19,771 nt of DNA from Bordetella parapertussis. GTDB taxonomy: Bacteria > Pseudomonadota > Gammaproteobacteria > Burkholderiales > Burkholderiaceae_A. A model generated the notes under the pieces. It worked only from the letters and a program-made list of their open reading frames with translations, was not told the origin of the DNA and did no database searches. Location of the stretch: NCBI GenBank assembly GCA_945862305.1, contig CAMAXF010000015.1, positions 1 to 19,771 of the forward strand. The letters are read 5' to 3'. Of this stretch, positions 17,503 to 19,771 are shown piece by piece (positions within the stretch are counted from its first letter, which is position 1; every line of letters starts with the position of its first letter). The position numbers and the translations under genes are program-made.

Positions 17503-18572
17503 GCGGTTGCTCCGTATTGCTTCGTCATCCACTCGCGGTAGTCGCCGCTCTGCACGCTCTCAATCCACTGGGCATTCGCGAGGTACCAGGCCACCGTCTT
17601 CCGAATGCCCGTCTCAAAGGTTTCGCTCGGCTTCCAGCCCAGGGTTTTGTGGATTTTGGTGGCATCAATCGCGTAGCGGCGGTCGTGCCCGGGGCGGTCC
17701 TTCACGAACTGAAGCAGGCGCTCGTGCTGGCCACCCGCGGCCTTCGCCGTGGTGGGGCTTAGTTCGTCGAGCACTGCACAGATCGTCTTCACGATCTCCA
17801 GGTTCGGCCGTTCATTCCAGCCACCAATGTTGTAGACCTCGCCCGGAGCACCTGCTTCGAGTACGCGCCGAATGGCCGCACAGTGGTCGCCCACGTAGAG
17901 CCAGTCGCGCACGTTCATGCCATCGCCGTAGATGGGCAGTGGCTCGCCGTTGAGTGCCCGGGTGATGACCAGCGGAATGAGCTTTTCCGGAAACTGCAGC
18001 GGCCCGTAGTTGTTGGAGCAGTTCGTCGTGAGCACCGGCAGACCGTAGGTGTGGTGCCAGGCACGCACCAGGTGGTCGCTTGCGGCCTTGCTCGCGGAGT
18101 AGGGGCTGTTCGGGGCGTAGGGGGTGGTCTCGGTGAAGGCCGGGTCGGATGGCCCGAGCGAGCCGTAGACCTCATCCGTAGAGACATGCAGGAAGCGGAA
18201 GGCGGCCTGGTCGTTCGCCGAGAGGCTGCGCCAGTGGGCGAGCGTGGCCTGCAAAAACGAGAAGGTGCCCTCCACGTTGGTGCGCAGGAAGGCTTGGGGG
18301 CCGTCGATGGATCGGTCTACGTGGCTCTCGGCCGCGAAGTGCACGATGGCCCGCGGTTGGTGGGTTTGAAGAAGCTCAGCCACCAGGGCCGCGTCGCAGA
18401 TGTCGCCCACCACCAGCGTATGTCGGGCATCGCCCGAAAGGCTCGCCAGATTCGCCGCGTTGCCCGCGTAGGTGAGGGCGTCAAGGTTCACCACGGGCTC
18501 CCCCTCGGCCGCAAGCCAGTCGAGCACGAAGTTGCTGCCGATGAAGCCGGCGCCGCCGGTCACGAGGATCAT
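17499..18572 (-). CDS. rfbB: dTDP-glucose 4,6-dehydratase
   Basis: NAD-dependent extended SDR enzyme of 357 residues, the second step of dTDP-L-rhamnose synthesis. It begins [20 protein letters not shown] with the NAD-binding loop at 5-11. It has [13 protein letters not shown] (78-90), the STDEVYG motif (131-137) and catalytic Tyr158-xxx-Lys162 in [12 protein letters not shown], plus [14 protein letters not shown] and [12 protein letters not shown]. The ATG at 18572 is set by the Rossmann start; the open frame continues upstream without similarity. No good Shine-Dalgarno is seen. It is the promoter-proximal gene of rfbBACD. Confidence 0.96.
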   Translation of the reverse strand: MILVTGGAGFIGSNFVLDWLAAEGEPVVNLDALTYAGNAANLASLSGDARHTLVVGDICDAALVAELLQTHQPRAIVHFAAESHVDRSIDGPQAFLRTNVEGTFSFLQATLAHWRSLSANDQAAFRFLHVSTDEVYGSLGPSDPAFTETTPYAPNSPYSASKAASDHLVRAWHHTYGLPVLTTNCSNNYGPLQFPEKLIPLVITRALNGEPLPIYGDGMNVRDWLYVGDHCAAIRRVLEAGAPGEVYNIGGWNERPNLEIVKTICAVLDELSPTTAKAAGGQHERLLQFVKDRPGHDRRYAIDATKIHKTLGWKPSETFETGIRKTVAWYLANAQWIESVQSGDYREWMTKQYGATA

Positions 18573-18620
18573 GCGGGAAGTGTAATGGCTCCCGCCGCGC
18601 TGCCCGGCCAAGAGGGCGCA

Positions 18621-18683
18621 GGGAGGCGCATTCGTCTCGGCATGGTCGCTTCGCTCCAACATGCCTCGCCAAACGCACCTCCC
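18621..18683. repeat. Structured repeat, copy 1 (core 18636-18667)
   Basis: A 63-nt imperfect hairpin. The arms 18621-18636 and 18668-18683 pair at 12 of 16 positions (GGGAGGCGCATTCGTC against GCCAAACGCACCTCCC). A two-base mismatch follows, then GGCATG/CATGCC (18639-18644 with 18660-18665) in the same register, and a 15-nt apical segment. The core matches copy 2 in reverse complement at 31 of 32 bases; the arms do not match copy 2. Confidence 0.85.
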
Positions 18684-19004
18684 CTCGCATCTCGGCCACT
18701 TCCAGACCTTTGACAGCGTCTCGCGCTGCACTGATCATTGAAGTTGACGTGTCTCAAAGGGGGCCCAAATTGCAGAGAGACCGAGATTCAGAGTCGTACC
18801 GTGAATGCAAAGATGCAGTGGCAGAGGGCGAGACGGGGGCCAGCCATGCTGGGCCGGCTTCAACTCGGCTAACCGCGGGAGACGTGTTTCGGAGGGCACA
18901 TCGCTTGCTCGGGGCTGCATCTCTGGATGCTCCAAAAGACATGCCTGGGGAGCCCGTTCAGCCTCTATAGGGTCTGCGCGGTCGGCCTGGTGGCATGGCC
19001 GGCG

Positions 19005-19071
19005 CGTTGGGGATGCCCCTCTGAGGCATGTTGGAGCGCAGCGACCATGCCGAGGAGGGGTTTCCCCAACG
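19005..19071. repeat. Structured repeat, copy 2, inverted (core 19023-19054)
   Basis: A 67-nt hairpin. Arms CGTTGGGGATGCCCCTC (19005-19021) and GAGGGGTTTCCCCAACG (19055-19071) pair at 15 of 17 positions. After three mismatched bases the inner GGCATG/CATGCC stem (19025-19030 with 19046-19051) is in register. It ends 81 bp before the -35 of the rRNA promoter. No T-run follows, so it is not a standard terminator. Confidence 0.87.
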
Positions 19072-19152
19072 TGTTCTCGGTTCCCCTGACGTGCCCTTTC
19101 CCCTCCCGAGGGGCTCAACGGCGCCCCCTCAGCACCCCAATGTTTCACCCAT

Positions 19153-19181
19153 TTGACATCCCCCAAATGGCCGGTCATAAT
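19153..19181 (+). promoter_or_regulatory. rRNA operon promoter
   Basis: A perfect -35 TTGACA (19153-19158), a 17-bp spacer and -10 CATAAT (19176-19181) predict transcription starting near 19188, about 163 nt before mature 16S. The region just upstream is C-rich, without the A/T tracts of a typical UP element. Confidence 0.88.
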
Positions 19182-19205
19182 TCCGCTTCTTCGCTTCTGG
19201 CGAAA

Positions 19206-19217
19206 CGTTCTTTAACA
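19206..19217 (+). promoter_or_regulatory. BoxA antitermination site of the rRNA leader
   Basis: CGTTCTTTAACA matches the rRNA BoxA consensus (TGCTCTTTAACA) at ten of twelve bases and lies about 20 nt into the predicted leader. BoxA RNA is bound by the NusB-NusE complex to prevent Rho termination. Confidence 0.85.
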
Positions 19218-19350
19218 ACCAACAGCCGATAAGTGTGGGCATTTGGGCTGAGATGCAAGTCTCAAAAAACCAAATGCTCAACAGTTGAACAAGTATGGTT
19301 TTTCGAAAGAAAAATCTCGTCAGCGTTGAGTTTTAAAAATTGCAGAGATT

Positions 19351-19771
<421 letters not shown>

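Larger units (their letters stand above)
18573..19150. other. Intergenic region without recognised genes, holding two hairpin repeats
   Basis: This ~580-bp stretch separates the rhamnose operon (leaving leftward) from the rRNA promoter (rightward). Open frames up to 147 codons exist on both strands, but none has family features, a ribosome site or sensible composition. It contains the two inverted copies of the structured repeat. Outside those, GCCAGC-CAT-GCTGG near 18838-18855 is a small hairpin. A TTGACA at 18710-18715 with GATCAT 17 bp on is a weak plus-strand promoter candidate. I see no convincing promoter for rfbB. Confidence 0.6.

Noticed and set aside
18579..18584. TACACT (minus strand) as a -10 for a leaderless rfbB
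   Set aside because: Position would fit, but no -35 is found at 16-18 bp; TTGGCC is 21 bp away.
19005..19071. Integron attC site or rho-independent terminator
   Set aside because: The ends do not fit the GTTRRRY/RYYYAAC core sites, conservation is apical rather than terminal, and there is no T-run.
18735..19178. 147-codon minus-strand frame and 86-codon plus-strand frame (18710-18970) upstream of the rRNA operon
   Set aside because: They run through the hairpin repeats, lack ribosome sites and domain features, and have unnatural composition.

Overview
The window is a GC-rich, gene-dense chromosomal segment from a betaproteobacterium, most likely order Burkholderiales. The best evidence is the first ~420 nt of a 16S rRNA gene at the right edge, together with the protein flavour of the trp, rfb, ubiH and dsbC genes. 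I cannot fix the family. Nearly everything is core metabolism. No phage, insertion sequence, integron or CRISPR array is visible.

Layout, left to right. (1) 1-3557, minus strand: a tight run quinone oxidoreductase > tcdA > pgi > tRNA-Phe > start of a DUF1902/HicB-like gene that leaves the window. The pgi stop codon lies inside the tRNA. (2) 3651-9892, plus strand: yebC > purD > UbiH-like hydroxylase > dsbC > trpE > trpG. Most junctions are start/stop overlaps. A 42-nt gap with a 14-bp-period repeat sits before trpE. (3) 9975-11966: rpe (minus), preceded in its own transcript by a 27-codon single-helix membrane ORF, and diverging from mltA (plus). This block separates trpG from trpD. (4) 11977-14072, plus: trpD > trpC, both with low-complexity additions. 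(5) 14080-18572, minus: dTDP-L-rhamnose operon rfbB > rfbA > rfbC > rfbD, then a YdcF/DUF218 membrane protein behind a leader lacking G. (6) 18573-19350: a divergent intergenic region of ~780 bp with two inverted copies of a 32-bp core, each in its own complementary arms, then a strong rRNA promoter and BoxA. (7) 19351-end: 16S rRNA, partial.

How the genes work together: trpE/G/D/C cover chorismate to indole-3-glycerol phosphate. rfbB/A/C/D make dTDP-L-rhamnose for surface polysaccharide. pgi and rpe serve central sugar metabolism. purD serves purine synthesis, the UbiH-like enzyme ubiquinone synthesis, and DsbC and MltA act in the periplasm.

The most notable non-textbook items are the paired hairpin repeats upstream of the rRNA operon (conserved apical core, different but still self-complementary stems), the pgi/tRNA-Phe overlap, the small membrane ORF before rpe, and the C-free/G-free tract before the DUF218 gene. 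None is proven to be a new system.
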